A DNA stretch of 64,000 nt from Flavobacteriales bacterium (GTDB taxonomy: Bacteria; Bacteroidota; Bacteroidia; Flavobacteriales_D; Parvicellaceae): the NCBI GenBank assembly GCA_029251405.1, contig JAQXDK010000008.1, forward strand, positions 1 through 64,000, in the 5' to 3' direction. Below are positions 17,823 to 27,093 of the stretch, piece after piece; the stretch's first letter is position 1, and each line of letters opens with the position of its first letter. Made by a program: the position numbers and the translations under genes. The notes under the pieces are model-generated. The model saw only the letters and a program-made list of their open reading frames with translations, ran no database searches and was not told the DNA's origin.

Positions 17823-19214
17823 TTATTTATCTAAAATACCCAACGACCAATCTATTCCATAATCATTCACAATGGCTCTAACTTTCAACTGAACCAAAGT
17901 AAGCTTAGATTCTATGAGTTTAGATTCTCTAGTGTTCAATAAAAATATTGAGCTTTCTCCTGCTTCAAATTTTAATTTCTCTCCATTCAATAAACTGGCG
18001 TAGTTTTTCGTGATTTCCTCGAGTATATCAGCTTGGTTTTCTGTGAAAACTAATTCATTTATAAAGTTTTTTGTAGTATTAAGAAGCGACTGTTTTTTCA
18101 AAAATCGATCGTATTCAAGATCTCTCAGTTTCAAATTTACGAGACCAATTTGAGAACGTTCTTTCCTTAAGAACAATGAGTAACTAAAATTCACACCCAT
18201 TTTATAATTATTGAAATTATACTGGTTAATGGTTTTTTCTTGATTTAGAAAGTTATATTTTAGGTCTAATTGAGGTTTTAGATTTTCCTTAGCTAACCTT
18301 TTATTTATTTTTTGAATTTCTACATTTTTATCAATTAACAAAATTGAAGGATGATTATCAAGAATTGTATTTATAGAATTTTGATTCGTATCTACATGCA
18401 AATCTGGGTGATTTAATAAAATGCTGTAGTGTGGAGGATTTAATTGTTCTGTTAATTCTAACGGAATATTCTTTTCAAGCCATAAATAATTTGATAATTT
18501 GATGGTTTCGTTAATGTATTCTTTCTCATATTGAGACTTTTTATAAAGTCTGGACTGGTACATCACAAAAGACTCAAGACTATCTATAGATGCTAAATCT
18601 CCAGATAGAAAACCTTCTTTAACAGCAAGAAATCTGTTGTAAGAAAGCTCTACAAATTCTTCATAAATTTTAAAATCATTGTATTTTTCTACCCAAAGCC
18701 AGTACTGCTTTAAAGCTTGGAATATTAAATTATTTTTTACGATTCTAACTTCTTGAAGGGATAACTTAATAAGCTCTTTGGATTTTTTAATCTCTGAAAG
18801 TCTTACATCCATTAATAAATTTCTTCCGATCGGGATACTAATGCCGGTATACCATAAATTATTTGCTTCCAAATAATTCTCAGGATTTAAAAAACTGCCA
18901 CTGTTCCGATTATAACCTGACTGTATTTCGATACCCGACCATATTGGCACTTTAAGATTACCTTCAAATAAATTGTAGTATAAGTTGTCGTTAATTTCTT
19001 TTTTATTGATGGAGGATGAAATTACAGGATCATAGGCTCCCTTCGCTTTGGTTAATTTTTGGTCTGCATTTTCTAAAATAATATCGCATTGTTTTATAAC
19101 CGGATGATTAGTTTTAACAATTTTTAAAAATTGATTCAACTCAAAGTAGGGTTGTGCGAGAAAATTTAAAGGGACAACAAAGAGTAATATGGATATTTTA
19201 AAGATAAATTTCAT
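17823..19214 (-). CDS. TolC-family outer-membrane efflux protein
   Basis: This is an outer-membrane channel component of a tripartite exporter. The start at 19214 is preferred because it opens a signal peptide (MKFIFKISILLFVVPLNFLA); upstream in-frame sequence overlaps the adaptor gene. The mature part shows the TolC-type duplicated arrangement of long amphipathic helices (LKIVKTNHPVIKQ at the start, then long coiled-coil stretches near 130-230 and 350-450) separated by short barrel strands. It lies last in the tetR-ABC-hlyD-tolC operon and should form the exit duct for the substrate handled by the upstream genes. Confidence 0.88.
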   Translation of the reverse strand: MKFIFKISILLFVVPLNFLAQPYFELNQFLKIVKTNHPVIKQCDIILENADQKLTKAKGAYDPVISSSINKKEINDNLYYNLFEGNLKVPIWSGIEIQSGYNRNSGSFLNPENYLEANNLWYTGISIPIGRNLLMDVRLSEIKKSKELIKLSLQEVRIVKNNLIFQALKQYWLWVEKYNDFKIYEEFVELSYNRFLAVKEGFLSGDLASIDSLESFVMYQSRLYKKSQYEKEYINETIKLSNYLWLEKNIPLELTEQLNPPHYSILLNHPDLHVDTNQNSINTILDNHPSILLIDKNVEIQKINKRLAKENLKPQLDLKYNFLNQEKTINQYNFNNYKMGVNFSYSLFLRKERSQIGLVNLKLRDLEYDRFLKKQSLLNTTKNFINELVFTENQADILEEITKNYASLLNGEKLKFEAGESSIFLLNTRESKLIESKLTLVQLKVRAIVNDYGIDWSLGILDK

Positions 19215-19239
19215 CAGTAAACAGTTATATGACAGAATA

Positions 19240-20562
19240 TTATTTTGTGTAAAATTCTGGGGGGAATCCACTTAAATTTCTCCATAGCTCATACCAAATT
19301 GGAACGTCATTTAAAAGAGCAATACCAGAAGCTCCAGAACCAACTTTAATCATGTCAGGCCAAGAGTAATCGCTAGTATCTGGGGCAATTAAAATTCTAA
19401 ATTTTCCATTCTTACTTATGAATTTGTCAAGTGCATAAACCTCTCCTCCATAGGTGCCGTGAGAGATGCTTGGCCAACCAGAAAAAACAACAGAAGGCCA
19501 ACCATCAAAAATTAGTCTTACTTTCTCTCCTTTATGAATTAGAGGAAGATCAATAGGGTCAACATATATCTCTACTGCTAAATCATAATTAGCTGGCATA
19601 ATGCTCATTAGGTCTTCACCCTCTTTGACTGTTTCGCCAATTCCAGCCCTTATACTTCTTGTAATGTAACCATCTTGAGGAGAAGTAATATAATAGTAAC
19701 CTTTTCTAATGGAGAAGTTCATATATTGATTTTGCATTTTAGTAACTATTGATTCCGCTTCGTACATTGCTGAAAGCGCAGCTTGTTTTTCAGATTCTGC
19801 CTTTGCTATTTTATCGACATACTGGCTTCTTAATGACAAAAGTTCAACACTTGAATTAATGAAAATATTTCTGCTTGCTAATAATTTATTTTCAGCTTTA
19901 ACCATTGAAGAAAGAGCTTTTTGTAATAGTAGTTTTTTTAATTCCAAATCAGTAAGAGACTTCAACCCTCTTGTATTAAGATCTTTAATTCTATTAAACT
20001 GCTTTTTTGCAATTTCATAATTTGTAATTGACGCTTGGTAAGCGATTGAGTCCGAAACAATACTCAAATTAGATTGTTGTATTCTGTTTTTAGCTTGTTT
20101 TAGTTTAAGCTTTTTTGTTACCAGCAGCGCATCAATTTGATTATCTAAGGATTTCACTTTTTCCATGTAGGCAGCTACTCCCTGCTCTTTTGCGGAAATC
20201 TGCTTTTCAGTATTAGAAAGTAAATCTGGATCAAAAAACTGATCATTTGTTTCAGATATATACATTAAGGTATCTCCTTCTTTTGCAAAATCTCCTTCTT
20301 TTACATACCATTTTTCAATTCTTCCACCTATAACCGAATGTAGTGTTTGTGGCCTTTGATCTGGATTTAAAGTAGTTACCGCACCATTAGATCGTATATT
20401 TTGAGTCCAAGGAAAGAAGAGTAATACGATTACAGATCCAAAAAAAATATATAAAATTTTAATTGTTAAATTTTTTTCTACTTTATTACTAATCCAACTT
20501 AAGGATTGGTATTTTTTAGCATCAATATTTTTATGAATTCTATTTCGAGAAATATTAAGCAT
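19240..20562 (-). CDS. HlyD-family periplasmic adaptor
   Basis: This is a membrane-fusion protein that joins the ABC transporter to TolC. One transmembrane helix is visible near residues 33-52 (IKILYIFFGSVIVLLFFPW). A lipoyl/barrel-sandwich half follows (GGRIEKWYVKEGDFAKEGDTL). Residues about 120-265 are a long alpha-hairpin coiled coil, and the second lipoyl half is near 285-305 (ITSPQDGYITRSIRAGIGE). It overlaps the ABC gene by 8 bases, showing tight coupling. The substrate is not indicated by the sequence. Confidence 0.9.
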   Translation of the reverse strand: MLNISRNRIHKNIDAKKYQSLSWISNKVEKNLTIKILYIFFGSVIVLLFFPWTQNIRSNGAVTTLNPDQRPQTLHSVIGGRIEKWYVKEGDFAKEGDTLMYISETNDQFFDPDLLSNTEKQISAKEQGVAAYMEKVKSLDNQIDALLVTKKLKLKQAKNRIQQSNLSIVSDSIAYQASITNYEIAKKQFNRIKDLNTRGLKSLTDLELKKLLLQKALSSMVKAENKLLASRNIFINSSVELLSLRSQYVDKIAKAESEKQAALSAMYEAESIVTKMQNQYMNFSIRKGYYYITSPQDGYITRSIRAGIGETVKEGEDLMSIMPANYDLAVEIYVDPIDLPLIHKGEKVRLIFDGWPSVVFSGWPSISHGTYGGEVYALDKFISKNGKFRILIAPDTSDYSWPDMIKVGSGASGIALLNDVPIWYELWRNLSGFPPEFYTK

Positions 20563-22243
20563 TGCTAGTTATTTTTTGATTATTAATTTCTCCATTTTCC
20601 ATAATGAAAACTTGATCACATTGTCTTGCAAGATATTTGTCATTAGAAATTGCTACAAGTGTCCAATCATTTTTTCGATCGGTTAAAAAATTTAATACCT
20701 TTTTCCTATCCGCTCTGTCTAAATTATCTAACGGATCCTCAATTAACAACAGCTTTGGTTTTGTAACTAAAATTCTAGCTAAAAGTAATTTTTGGATATT
20801 ACTTCTTTGTACTTTAATACCTGACGGTCCAATAACGGTGCGTATGCCTTCATTTAAATTTTTAATGTAGTCTGTTAAACCTAAGTTTTCTAAAACCCAA
20901 TTTAAATTTTCTTTTTTAATGACTCTGTCAATTACTATATTTTCATAAATAGAGCCGTTAAAAAGTTGCTGATCATTAAGATATTCTCCAATTACTTCTT
21001 TTAGAGATTCCGAACTAAAGTTTGATATGGGAAGGTCGTTAAAAAGTATTTTTCCTTCTGTCTTCTCGTAAAGCCCTGCCATTACATTTAAGAGCGTACT
21101 TTTACCGGAACCATTAGGACCCGTAATCATTATTTTTTCACCACTCTTAACCTTAAACGAAATATTATTTAGAATGTAATTATTTTGATTTGGATATTTG
21201 AACTTTACGTTTTCTAAATCAATATTAAAGCCCAAAGAATCTGTTTGGACTACAAAATCGTCCCCTAGATTATTATCCAATTCTAAATCTGTGACCTCTC
21301 CTATTTTTTCAATAGATGTTAAAACATCATAAATATTATCCAAGCTTAAAATAACTTTTTCAAAAGCATTCATTAATAACACTAAAACAATTTCAGAAGC
21401 AACAAACTGGCCAATATTCATCTTACCCTCCATTACTAATACCCCTCCGATCACCAACATTCCAAACGCAATAAGCACTTTGAAGAGTACCATGAAAGAG
21501 TATTGCCATAATAAAATTTTGAAGTGCTTTTCGCGAGAAAATAAATACTTTGTTGTGCTTTCGTCTGTTTTGGATAAAGAAAAATTAGAACCAGTATTTA
21601 ATTTAAAAGTTATTACATTTCGTGCAAGCTCTTGAAGCCAATCTACTAATACGTATTTATGAGACGATTCTACTAAACTAGTAGATAGTCCCAATTTGAA
21701 TGTTTTTTTAAAAACAAAATAGGACAACAAAATCAAAACTAAACTGAAAAACAAAAAGAAATAGTGGTAAAGCGACAATAAAACTAAACTGAAAAATATA
21801 TGAAGTAATGCAGTGGAAAAGTCTATCAATATTTTAGTTAGCCCCTTTTGAACCGATACGATATCAAAAAATCTATTCATTAGTTCTGGGGGATACTTAT
21901 TAAAAAGAGCATCTAACTTCACTCTAGGTATACGATAAGCAAAGTCAAATGCTGCTCTAGTGAAAATTTTCTGTTGTAAATTCTCTGTTATCCTTAATTG
22001 GAATATTTGAAATAGCCCATTTAAAAACACAGTTAATATAACAAGTGAGACTAAAAGCACCCAGGACGTGCTAATACTCCCTCCTTGGATAAAATTGATA
22101 ATTGCCTGTATCCCCAAAGGAAGAGATAAACTTAATAATCCTTTAAAAATAGAATAAACATAAATGTTTCTTATCTCTACAGAATCAGGTTTTAACATTA
22201 AATAAAACCTTTCAAATGGAGTTGGTTTATTTGTTGTTTTCAA
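20555..22243 (-). CDS. ABC exporter (permease-ATPase fusion) with degenerate NBD
   Basis: Residues 1-310 carry about six membrane helices of a type IV exporter domain and 330-562 carry the ATPase domain. Walker A is intact (GPNGSGKS, 375-382) and a Q-loop region is present (near 425). Other catalytic parts have drifted. The signature reads PSGIKVQR instead of LSGGQxQR. Walker B ends in ED (LLLIED, 498-503), the reverse of the usual DE. The H-loop His is Asn (AISND, Asn534). There is no peptidase domain. As a homodimer both sites would be affected, so ATP hydrolysis may be slow or differently arranged. It overlaps the tetR gene by 17 bases and hlyD by 8. Confidence 0.88.
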   Translation of the reverse strand: MKTTNKPTPFERFYLMLKPDSVEIRNIYVYSIFKGLLSLSLPLGIQAIINFIQGGSISTSWVLLVSLVILTVFLNGLFQIFQLRITENLQQKIFTRAAFDFAYRIPRVKLDALFNKYPPELMNRFFDIVSVQKGLTKILIDFSTALLHIFFSLVLLSLYHYFFLFFSLVLILLSYFVFKKTFKLGLSTSLVESSHKYVLVDWLQELARNVITFKLNTGSNFSLSKTDESTTKYLFSREKHFKILLWQYSFMVLFKVLIAFGMLVIGGVLVMEGKMNIGQFVASEIVLVLLMNAFEKVILSLDNIYDVLTSIEKIGEVTDLELDNNLGDDFVVQTDSLGFNIDLENVKFKYPNQNNYILNNISFKVKSGEKIMITGPNGSGKSTLLNVMAGLYEKTEGKILFNDLPISNFSSESLKEVIGEYLNDQQLFNGSIYENIVIDRVIKKENLNWVLENLGLTDYIKNLNEGIRTVIGPSGIKVQRSNIQKLLLARILVTKPKLLLIEDPLDNLDRADRKKVLNFLTDRKNDWTLVAISNDKYLARQCDQVFIMENGEINNQKITSNA

Positions 22244-22916
22244 TTTTTATAGCTTTAAATACTAGTTCTGTATAAAATTTTGCTACTGCATCTTCACCCT
22301 CTATAACATCTGTTAGTCGAGGTAAATGTTCGGCAAAATAGCGCTGTGAATGGGCTCCTTCTACAACAGTAGAAACAATCATATGAGAATATTGATAGTT
22401 AGGATTAATTTCTAATATAATATCACTTACTCTTGATACCAATTGTTTATAGCCTGAATAGATACCGTCTTTGTTTTCTTTATCAACATCCTTGGTTAGA
22501 TATACCTTAGAGACCTCATTAATTATAATACTATTGAGTTTCACTTCGTTGATGTGTAAAAAACTGTCATCGATTTCAACTTTCTGAGTTAAAAACTTTA
22601 TGGTTCTAATTAACCTTTCATCGGCAGATTCAATATTGGCCAATTTAAATACTAAAGAAAACTCCAGCCATCTCCAATACCATGAAGCAAAATAAAGTAA
22701 TAATTTATGTTTACTATCAAAATATCTGTAGATGGATGCTTCGGAGGTTTTGATGAGTTTTGCAAGTTTCCCAAAAGTAAACTTCTCAAATCCAATATCG
22801 TCAATTAAGTCTATGCTGCTTGACAATATTTTTCTACCCAAGTCACTATTTTCAGGATTTTTGAGATAAACATTTTCATTTACTTTAATACTTACATTTG
22901 GTAGTAATATTTTCAT
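22227..22916 (-). CDS. TetR/AcrR-family transcriptional regulator
   Basis: Residues about 25-75 form the TetR helix-turn-helix (FEKFTFGKLAKLIKTSEASI then YRYFDSKHKLL). The remaining helices form the ligand-binding and dimer domain. The ATG at 22916 is chosen over a TTG nine bases upstream because it sits at the natural distance behind a -7 box. It is the first gene of the exporter operon, so it probably represses its own operon until a ligand, perhaps the exported substrate, binds. A perfect palindrome over the promoter and start codon is the likely operator. In Bacteroidota such regulators often have divergent ligand domains, and the ligand here cannot be predicted. Confidence 0.88.
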   Translation of the reverse strand: MKILLPNVSIKVNENVYLKNPENSDLGRKILSSSIDLIDDIGFEKFTFGKLAKLIKTSEASIYRYFDSKHKLLLYFASWYWRWLEFSLVFKLANIESADERLIRTIKFLTQKVEIDDSFLHINEVKLNSIIINEVSKVYLTKDVDKENKDGIYSGYKQLVSRVSDIILEINPNYQYSHMIVSTVVEGAHSQRYFAEHLPRLTDVIEGEDAVAKFYTELVFKAIKIENNK

Positions 22917-22929
22917 ATTTGACAAATAT
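22915..22929. promoter_or_regulatory. 15-bp palindrome over the tetR -7 box and start codon
   Basis: The sequence ATATTTGACAAATAT is a perfect inverted repeat with 7-bp arms and one central base. It covers the first two bases of the tetR start codon and most of the putative -7 box, the expected place for an autorepressor operator. Confidence 0.55.
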
Positions 22930-22930
22930 A
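22923..22930 (-). promoter_or_regulatory. Candidate -7 box (TATATTTG) of the tetR-exporter operon
   Basis: The minus strand reads TATATTTG, an exact TAnnTTTG match, with its last base seven positions before the ATG at 22916. Transcription would start at or next to the start codon, so the mRNA could be leaderless. No -33 TTTG is seen at the normal distance. Confidence 0.5.
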
Positions 22931-22959
22931 AGCTATAAAAATAAGTATTACTAACTAAC

Positions 22960-22978
22960 TTGATACAACTACTATCAA
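22960..22978. repeat. Inverted repeat in the tetR/miaB divergent region
   Basis: TTGATA and TATCAA form 6-bp arms with a 7-base spacer between the divergent tetR and miaB genes. It could be a regulator site. At this AT content chance is also possible. Confidence 0.3.
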
Positions 22979-23062
22979 TTATGATTTTTTAACTAAACTT
23001 ACGAGCTGTTCAGTTTAACAAATCTCAACTGACAAAATGTCGCATATCATGATTTACTTTTG

Positions 23063-23081
23063 TATCTTTGCGTTAAATTTG
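23063..23081 (+). promoter_or_regulatory. Candidate miaB promoter with two overlapping -7 matches
   Basis: TATCTTTG (23063-23070) and TAAATTTG (23074-23081) both match TAnnTTTG and lie 37-55 bases before the miaB start. TATCTTTGCG is a common form of the flavobacterial -7 region. A clear -33 TTTG is not seen. Confidence 0.5.
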
Positions 23082-23117
23082 GTATAGTTTTAGTTACTAT
23101 AATTTAAAATATAAAGA

Positions 23118-24587
23118 TTGAAAAACAGAGGATTGAATACAACTATCGTTTTGGAAAAGGAAAATCCCCAGATTAATAATCCAAACAAATACAACGGAGA
23201 AGCTCTTGACCATCCATTGATATCAGCGCCAAACACCATTACAAAGAAGTTGTATTTGGAAAGCTATGGATGTCAAATGAATTTCTCGGACAGTGAAATA
23301 GTTGCATCTATCTTAAACGAACAAGGTTTTATAACTACTAAAAATTTTCAAGAATCTGACCTAATCCTTCTTAACACTTGTTCAATTAGAGAAAAAGCAG
23401 AGATCACTGTAAGAACAAGATTAAAATCGTTTAATAAGCTGAAGAGAAAAAATCCGAAATTGATAATTGGCTTATTAGGATGTATGGCCGAGAGAATGAA
23501 AGAAACTCTTTTAGAAGAAGAAAAATTAGTGGATTTAGTTGTTGGACCAGATGCCTACAGAGACTTACCCAATTTAATTCAAGAAGTTGAAGGAGGTCAA
23601 AAAAGTGTAAACGTCTTATTATCTAGAGAGGAAACTTATGCTGACATAAGTCCGGTTAGACTTGACAGCAATGGGGTTTCTGGGTTCATCTCTATTATGA
23701 GAGGATGCGATAATATGTGTTCGTTTTGTGTAGTTCCATTCACCAGAGGTAGAGAAAGAAGTAGAAGCCCACTTACTATTATAGCTGAAGCAAAAGAACT
23801 TTACAAAAACGGATACAAAGAGGTTACTCTTCTTGGCCAAAATGTAGACAGTTATCGATGGAATATTAATAAAAAAGGAACTGTTATTGACCCCAACATT
23901 CCTACTACTAATTTTGCTCAACTGTTAGCAATGGTTGCTCAGGTAGGAAATGATATGAGAATACGTTTTTCTACATCTCATCCAAAAGACATGACCGATG
24001 AGGTAATTCACACGATGAATAAATATGAAAACATTTGCAACTATGTTCATTTACCAGTCCAGTCTGGAAGTAGTAAAATTTTAAAAAAAATGAATCGTGG
24101 CTACACCAAAGAATGGTATTTAGATAGAATCAAATCCATTAGAAACATTATTCCAGATTGCGCGATATCCACTGATATTATAACGGGTTTTTGCGATGAA
24201 AGTGAAGAAGATTTTAATGAGACTTTAAATTTAATGAAGGAAGTTAAATTTGATTTTGCTTACATGTTTTTTTACTCTGAAAGACCTAAGACCCTAGCCG
24301 AAAGAAAATATGAGGACAATGTGCCAGAAGACACGAAAAGAGCTCGCCTACAAAAAGTTATTGACCTACAAAGAAAACACGCTACTGAAAGTAATGAAGC
24401 TTGTATTGGGAAAACCGTAAAGGTTTTAATTGAAAGTACCTCTAAAAAATCTAATTTAGACTTCAGCGGAAGAAATGACGAAAACTGTAAAGTTGTTTTT
24501 CCAAAGGAGAATGCTGTAAAAGGCACATTTGTAAATGTATTAATAGAAAAATGTACATCTGCTACACTAATAGGTAAAATTGTATAA
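23118..24587 (+). CDS. miaB: tRNA-2-methylthio-N6-dimethylallyladenosine synthase MiaB
   Basis: MiaB is a radical SAM enzyme that adds the methylthio group to i6A37 of tRNAs. The auxiliary cluster ligands are Cys52, Cys88 and Cys122, and the radical SAM triad is Cys197, Cys201 and Cys204 in [11 protein letters not shown]. The C-terminal part (about 420-489) is the TRAM domain. The start is a TTG at 23118; the next Met lies within the first cluster motif, so it cannot be the start. A 40-residue N-terminal extension before the UPF0004 domain is common in Bacteroidota. The stop is followed directly by the ATG of the sigma-54 regulator. Confidence 0.95.
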   Translation: MKNRGLNTTIVLEKENPQINNPNKYNGEALDHPLISAPNTITKKLYLESYGCQMNFSDSEIVASILNEQGFITTKNFQESDLILLNTCSIREKAEITVRTRLKSFNKLKRKNPKLIIGLLGCMAERMKETLLEEEKLVDLVVGPDAYRDLPNLIQEVEGGQKSVNVLLSREETYADISPVRLDSNGVSGFISIMRGCDNMCSFCVVPFTRGRERSRSPLTIIAEAKELYKNGYKEVTLLGQNVDSYRWNINKKGTVIDPNIPTTNFAQLLAMVAQVGNDMRIRFSTSHPKDMTDEVIHTMNKYENICNYVHLPVQSGSSKILKKMNRGYTKEWYLDRIKSIRNIIPDCAISTDIITGFCDESEEDFNETLNLMKEVKFDFAYMFFYSERPKTLAERKYEDNVPEDTKRARLQKVIDLQRKHATESNEACIGKTVKVLIESTSKKSNLDFSGRNDENCKVVFPKENAVKGTFVNVLIEKCTSATLIGKIV

Positions 24588-25841
24588 ATGAATCTTCAAA
24601 CTGTTAAAAATAGATTTGGTATAATAGGTAATTCTGACGTACTTAATAGAGCTCTAGACGTAGCTGTTCAGGTTGCTCCAACTGACATTACCGTGTTAAT
24701 AACTGGAGAAAGCGGAACTGGTAAAGAGAATATGCCTAAAATCATACATAACTACAGCTCCAGAAAACATCACGAATACATTGCAGTAAATTGTGGAGCC
24801 ATCCCAGAAGGAACTATAGATTCAGAACTTTTTGGTCATGAAAAAGGGGCTTTTACAGGGGCTACTGACAGTAGAAAAGGGTATTTTGAAGTTGCAGATG
24901 GTGGTACTATTTTTTTAGATGAAGTTGCTGAACTTCCTCTACCTACTCAAGTTAGACTTTTAAGAGTTCTAGAAACAGGAGAATACATGAAAGTCGGAGC
25001 ATCAAAAGTTAAAAAAACAGATGTTAGGATAATTGCTGCAACCAACGAAAATGTACAGAAAGCCATACATAATGGGAAATTTAGAGAAGATTTATTCTAT
25101 AGATTAAGTACAGTTCCAATATATCTAGCTCCGTTAAGAGAAAGAAAAGATGATATTCATTTACTTTTTAGAAAATTTTCTGCAGATTTTGCTGAAAAGT
25201 ATAGAATGCCAGGAATTCGACTAAATCCACAAGCTGTAAACCTTTTAGAAAAATATTCTTGGCCCGGTAATATAAGACAACTTAAAAATGTTGCTGAACA
25301 GATTTCAGTAATTGAGGAATCAAGAACCGTAAACGATGAAATTTTAACTAAATATCTTCCAAATAATCACAATCGAAATCTCCCAATGATAATTGATGGG
25401 AAAAAAGAAAACGATTCTTTTTCTGAAAGAGATATTTTATACAAAGTTTTGTTTGAAATGAAGCAAGATGTAGCCGAAATGAAAAGAGTTATAGTAGACT
25501 TGCTCAACAAGAACAACCTTTCTAACAATGAAAAAAATGAACTGATTACAAAACTCAATGTTTCAGAAAATTTTGATACTGACCTAAGCCTTGAAGCACC
25601 TCGTAATAACTCCGTTGAATATGAAGAAAAACCTTTGGAACAAACCATACCTTCTTACAATATTTCTTACCAAGAAAGTATAGAAGTTGAGGAATCCTTA
25701 TCACTTGAGGAAAGAGAAAAGGAATTGATAAAAAAAGCATTGAAAAAACACAATGGAAAACGAAAAAATGCAGCAAAAGAACTAGGGATTTCAGAAAGAA
25801 CATTGTATAGGAAAATTAAAGAATTTGAAGTTTTGAAATAG
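24588..25841 (+). CDS. Sigma-54-dependent enhancer-binding regulator
   Basis: This AAA+ activator remodels sigma-54 RNA polymerase. Walker A is GESGTGKE (40-47), the sigma-54-contacting loop GAFTGA is at 87-92, and Walker B is IFLDE (108-112). The C-terminal Fis-type helix-turn-helix is at about 385-415 (RKNAAKELGISERTLYRKIK). The central domain starts near the N-terminus, so there is no receiver, GAF or PAS domain; activity must be set by level, by partner proteins or by the central linker. The linker (about 270-380) has a charged helical stretch. It follows miaB directly and precedes lptE. Its targets are not known, but a sigma-54-type promoter lies before groES in the same cluster. Confidence 0.93.
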   Translation: MNLQTVKNRFGIIGNSDVLNRALDVAVQVAPTDITVLITGESGTGKENMPKIIHNYSSRKHHEYIAVNCGAIPEGTIDSELFGHEKGAFTGATDSRKGYFEVADGGTIFLDEVAELPLPTQVRLLRVLETGEYMKVGASKVKKTDVRIIAATNENVQKAIHNGKFREDLFYRLSTVPIYLAPLRERKDDIHLLFRKFSADFAEKYRMPGIRLNPQAVNLLEKYSWPGNIRQLKNVAEQISVIEESRTVNDEILTKYLPNNHNRNLPMIIDGKKENDSFSERDILYKVLFEMKQDVAEMKRVIVDLLNKNNLSNNEKNELITKLNVSENFDTDLSLEAPRNNSVEYEEKPLEQTIPSYNISYQESIEVEESLSLEEREKELIKKALKKHNGKRKNAAKELGISERTLYRKIKEFEVLK

Positions 25842-26360
25842 ATGAATTACTTAAAAATAATATCGCTGTCTTTAGTAATTAACTCTTGTGCGCTACCTCA
25901 ATTTAGTTTTAAATCAGGAGGATCAGAAACCAAAGAAATTGATGCAGAAACTGTTCAGATAGATTATTTTATAAATAAAAGTGCAATCGGCGGACCTTTC
26001 TTAGGTGCTTCTTTTACAGAAAGCCTAAGAGATCTAATGCAATCACAAACTAAATTAAATATTGTAGATAATAATGCAGATTTGCAAATCGCTGGAAATA
26101 TTAAAAATTACACCATATCTCCTGTAAACATACAATCAGGAAGTGAAACTGCAGCACAAAATAGATTGAAAATGATTGTTTCAGTTGATACTTATTACAA
26201 AAAAAATGACTCAATTGGGTTAGTCAAATCTCCTTTTAGTGCTTTTGTTGATTACAACGCAAGTACTGATTTTAGTTCCATTGAAGAATCCCTTGTAGAA
26301 GATTTAAACTATCAGATCACACAAGATATTTATGATAAAATATTTGGAGGCGAATGGTAA
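25842..26360 (+). CDS. lptE: LptE-like lipopolysaccharide assembly lipoprotein
   Basis: LptE plugs the LptD barrel and helps insert lipopolysaccharide in the outer membrane. Here the N-terminus is a lipoprotein signal (SLVINSC, Cys16), followed by a small alpha/beta domain with the family pattern of an early strand (TVQIDYFIN), a helix (FTESLRDLMQSQTKLNIVD), the central segment NADLQIAGNIKNYTISPVNI, and a later strand RLKMIVSVDTYY. Length 172 is typical for Bacteroidota LptE. It starts one base after the regulator stop and overlaps the next gene by 7 bases. Confidence 0.85.
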   Translation: MNYLKIISLSLVINSCALPQFSFKSGGSETKEIDAETVQIDYFINKSAIGGPFLGASFTESLRDLMQSQTKLNIVDNNADLQIAGNIKNYTISPVNIQSGSETAAQNRLKMIVSVDTYYKKNDSIGLVKSPFSAFVDYNASTDFSSIEESLVEDLNYQITQDIYDKIFGGEW

Positions 26361-27091
26361 ATCATAATATTAAAAATATTGAAGAATTAATAAATAATCC
26401 TGAAAAAATTAACGATCAGGATTTATCCTATTTTTTTGACCTCACTCTAAAATATCCTGCCTCAAATTTTTGCTTTCTCATTCTAACAAAGATATTACAT
26501 CGTCAAAATAGAATCGGGTTCGAAAAATCACTTAACAGTACATCCCTTAGGTTTGGAGATAGAAAAATCTTGTATGACATTATACATAATCAGAAAAAAG
26601 TTCAGAAGGAAAATACTCCATCTAAAAAAATCATTGAATTTGATAACGACATTAATGAATTAGAAAAAAATATTTACGGAAATTTAATACAAAATCAATT
26701 AATTGATGAAGTTGAATTAAATACATCTCCTTTAAAAAATGAGAACATAAAAAACCACAATTTAAAGCAATTTATGTCGTTTGAAGAATGGTTGACAACT
26801 GCAGAAAACACGAATACATCAAATACAAATATTGATTTAATTATTAAAAACTTAAACGAAAGAAAAATCACAAAAGAGAAAAATAATTTTTACTCTGGAT
26901 CTAAAGCTGCTAAAGAAAGTTTAAAAGATACAAACGAATTGAACACAGAAACACTTGCCGAAATTTATGTCAAACAAGGTAATTATCCTAAGGCAATTAC
27001 AATCTATGAGCAATTGATGTTGTCTAATCCAGAAAAAAAACTTTTCTTTGCAAGCCGAATTAATTATATCAACCAAAAAACACAATTGTAG
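26354..27091 (+). CDS. Hypothetical protein with C-terminal TPR-like repeat
   Basis: No specific family is recognised. The protein is 245 residues, Asn/Lys/Glu rich, has no signal peptide or membrane helix, and is probably cytoplasmic. The last 40 residues (ETLAEIYVKQGNYPKAITIY followed by EQLMLSNP) look like one tetratricopeptide repeat, a protein-binding element. The middle part is low in complexity and likely disordered. Its position between lptE and secG is a usual one for such a gene in Bacteroidota, which suggests an envelope or secretion link without proving it. The ATG overlaps the lptE end by 7 bases. Confidence 0.65.
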   Translation: MVNHNIKNIEELINNPEKINDQDLSYFFDLTLKYPASNFCFLILTKILHRQNRIGFEKSLNSTSLRFGDRKILYDIIHNQKKVQKENTPSKKIIEFDNDINELEKNIYGNLIQNQLIDEVELNTSPLKNENIKNHNLKQFMSFEEWLTTAENTNTSNTNIDLIIKNLNERKITKEKNNFYSGSKAAKESLKDTNELNTETLAEIYVKQGNYPKAITIYEQLMLSNPEKKLFFASRINYINQKTQL

Positions 27092-27093
27092 TT

